Assembly (NCBI GenBank): GCA_015057705.1
Contig: SVDU01000011.1
Coordinates: forward strand, 1-64,000
Direction: 5' to 3'
Length of the DNA stretch: 64,000 bases
Origin: Paenibacillaceae bacterium
Lineage (GTDB): Bacteria > Bacillota > Clostridia > Lachnospirales > Lachnospiraceae
Under the pieces are notes generated by a model that saw nothing but the letters and a program-made list of their open reading frames with translations, made no database searches and was not told the DNA's origin. The number at the start of each line of letters is the position of its first letter. Positions within the stretch are counted from its first letter, which is position 1. Of the stretch, positions 63,066-64,000 are shown piece after piece. A program made the position numbers and the translations under genes.

Positions 63066-64000
63066 ATGTATGATCCAAAATCGCTGAAAGCGGAAGAATT
63101 CATTTCTCATGAAGAAATTCTGGAAACTCTTGATTATGCGGAACAGAACAAAAACAATGTGGAACTGATTGATCAGATTATTGCAAAGGCCAGAGAATTA
63201 AAGGGGCTGACCCACAGGGAGGCTTCCGTTCTTTTAGCCTGCGATATCCCGGAAAAGATCAAAGTACTTTATGATCTTGCAGAGGAGATCAAAAAGAAGT
63301 TTTACGGTACCCGGATTGTTATGTTTGCACCTCTCTATCTGTCCAATTACTGTGTAAATGGCTGTACCTATTGCCCCTATCATTTAAAGAACAAACACAT
63401 TGCAAGAAAGAAACTGACACAGGAAGAACTTGCCAGAGAAGTTGTTGCCCTTCAGGACATGGGGCATAAACGGCTTGCCCTTGAAGCTGGAGAAGATCCT
63501 GTTAATAACCCCATTGAATACATTCTGGAATGCATTAATACCATATACTCCATCAAGCATAAAAATGGTGCCATCCGCAGAGTGAATGTAAACATAGCAG
63601 CTACGACTGTGGAAAATTACCAAAAGTTAAAAGATGCAGGAATCGGAACCTATATTTTATTCCAGGAAACATATCACAAGGAAAGCTATGAAAGCCTTCA
63701 CCCAACAGGACCAAAGCATAATTACGCTTACCACACAGAGGCCATGGATCGGGCTATGGAGGGCGGTATTGACGACGTTGGAATTGGAGTTTTATTTGGA
63801 CTGGAACGGTACAAATATGAATTTGCAGGCCTGTTAATGCATGCGGAGCACTTAGAAGCAGTTCATGGAGTGGGTCCACATACCATCAGTGTCCCACGTA
63901 TTAAGAGCGCTGATGATATTGATCCCAATGCTTTTTCTAACGGAATCAGCGACGATATTTTTGCAAAGCTGTGCGCACTGATCCGTGTTTGTGTTCCATA
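63066..64000 (+). CDS. hydG: [FeFe]-hydrogenase maturase HydG, 3' end outside window
   Basis: HydG is a radical SAM tyrosine lyase that makes the CO and CN ligands of the hydrogenase H-cluster. The visible 311 residues (full length is usually ~470) include the radical SAM cluster motif C96-V-N-G-C100-T-Y-C103, the preceding FAPLYLSNY, and AGEDPVNNPIEYI, ETYHKESYESLHPTGP and GVGPHTISVPR, all typical of HydG/ThiH. The C-terminal second-cluster domain is beyond the window. AAGGGTGA precedes the ATG. Confidence 0.96.
   Translation, partial: MYDPKSLKAEEFISHEEILETLDYAEQNKNNVELIDQIIAKARELKGLTHREASVLLACDIPEKIKVLYDLAEEIKKKFYGTRIVMFAPLYLSNYCVNGCTYCPYHLKNKHIARKKLTQEELAREVVALQDMGHKRLALEAGEDPVNNPIEYILECINTIYSIKHKNGAIRRVNVNIAATTVENYQKLKDAGIGTYILFQETYHKESYESLHPTGPKHNYAYHTEAMDRAMEGGIDDVGIGVLFGLERYKYEFAGLLMHAEHLEAVHGVGPHTISVPRIKSADDIDPNAFSNGISDDIFAKLCALIRVCVP

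Overview
The window looks like a chromosome segment of a spore-forming, strictly anaerobic Firmicute of the Lachnospiraceae (Clostridium cluster XIVa, Lacrimispora-like). The reasons are moderate GC, strong AGGAGG-type ribosome sites, sigma-A promoters, a clostridial dcw cluster without ftsA, a spore-coat-type collagen-like protein, an alpha/beta SASP gene, the anaerobic (cbi) cobalamin pathway and [FeFe]-hydrogenase maturation genes. The genus is an inference. No tRNA, rRNA, insertion sequence, prophage or CRISPR array was seen.

Layout: 1-1251 is the 3' part of a collagen-like Gly-X-Thr protein, followed by a decayed stretch. 1673-14838 is the division and cell-wall cluster: mraZ, rsmH, ftsL, two class B PBPs, mraY, murD, ftsW/spoVE, murA, divIB and ftsZ. 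It has a five-copy MraZ operator at the front and a separate promoter for ftsZ. 14853-18215 holds two unassigned small-protein genes and an HflK/HflC pair behind a probable Mn2+ (yybP-ykoY) riboswitch. 18302-22341 is a one-carbon/methionine block: metF, a separate MetH activation-domain protein, and a MetH lacking that domain. 22409-27511 carries trpS, ahpC with a thioredoxin-reductase/AhpF-like fusion, and eno. 27718-32728 is a mix of MBL hydrolase, Sfp-type PPTase, cyclopropane synthase, phosphoesterase and EamA exporter. 32803-36733 is an RpiR regulator and a fruK-fruA operon sharing sequence boxes.

36753-41195 has a small membrane protein, a HAD phosphatase, an LCP protein, KtrBA potassium uptake and an orphan FeoB-associated-type protein. 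41261-44733 has a PfoR-like PTS IIC and two G3E/CobW-family proteins, one with a 54-bp His/Cys repeat. 44870-49039 has a CYP152-type P450, a polysaccharide deacetylase and a D,D-carboxypeptidase. At 49140-49582 two truncated genes (AraC and ROK) abut. 49660-52228 is a PspC-PadR-HAAS-DUF4097-PspC operon with a twin dyad operator. After an SASP gene, 52640-62584 is a tight cbi/cob operon for corrin-ring and lower-ligand synthesis, and the window ends inside hydG.

Functional links: the cobalamin operon makes the cofactor that MetH uses. The wall cluster, LCP protein, carboxypeptidase and deacetylase all act on the envelope. The PspC/PadR operon and HflKC look like envelope-stress modules. The best candidates for a little-described system are the PspC/PadR operon with its paired 20-bp dyads, the riboswitch-HflKC link, and the paired G3E proteins.
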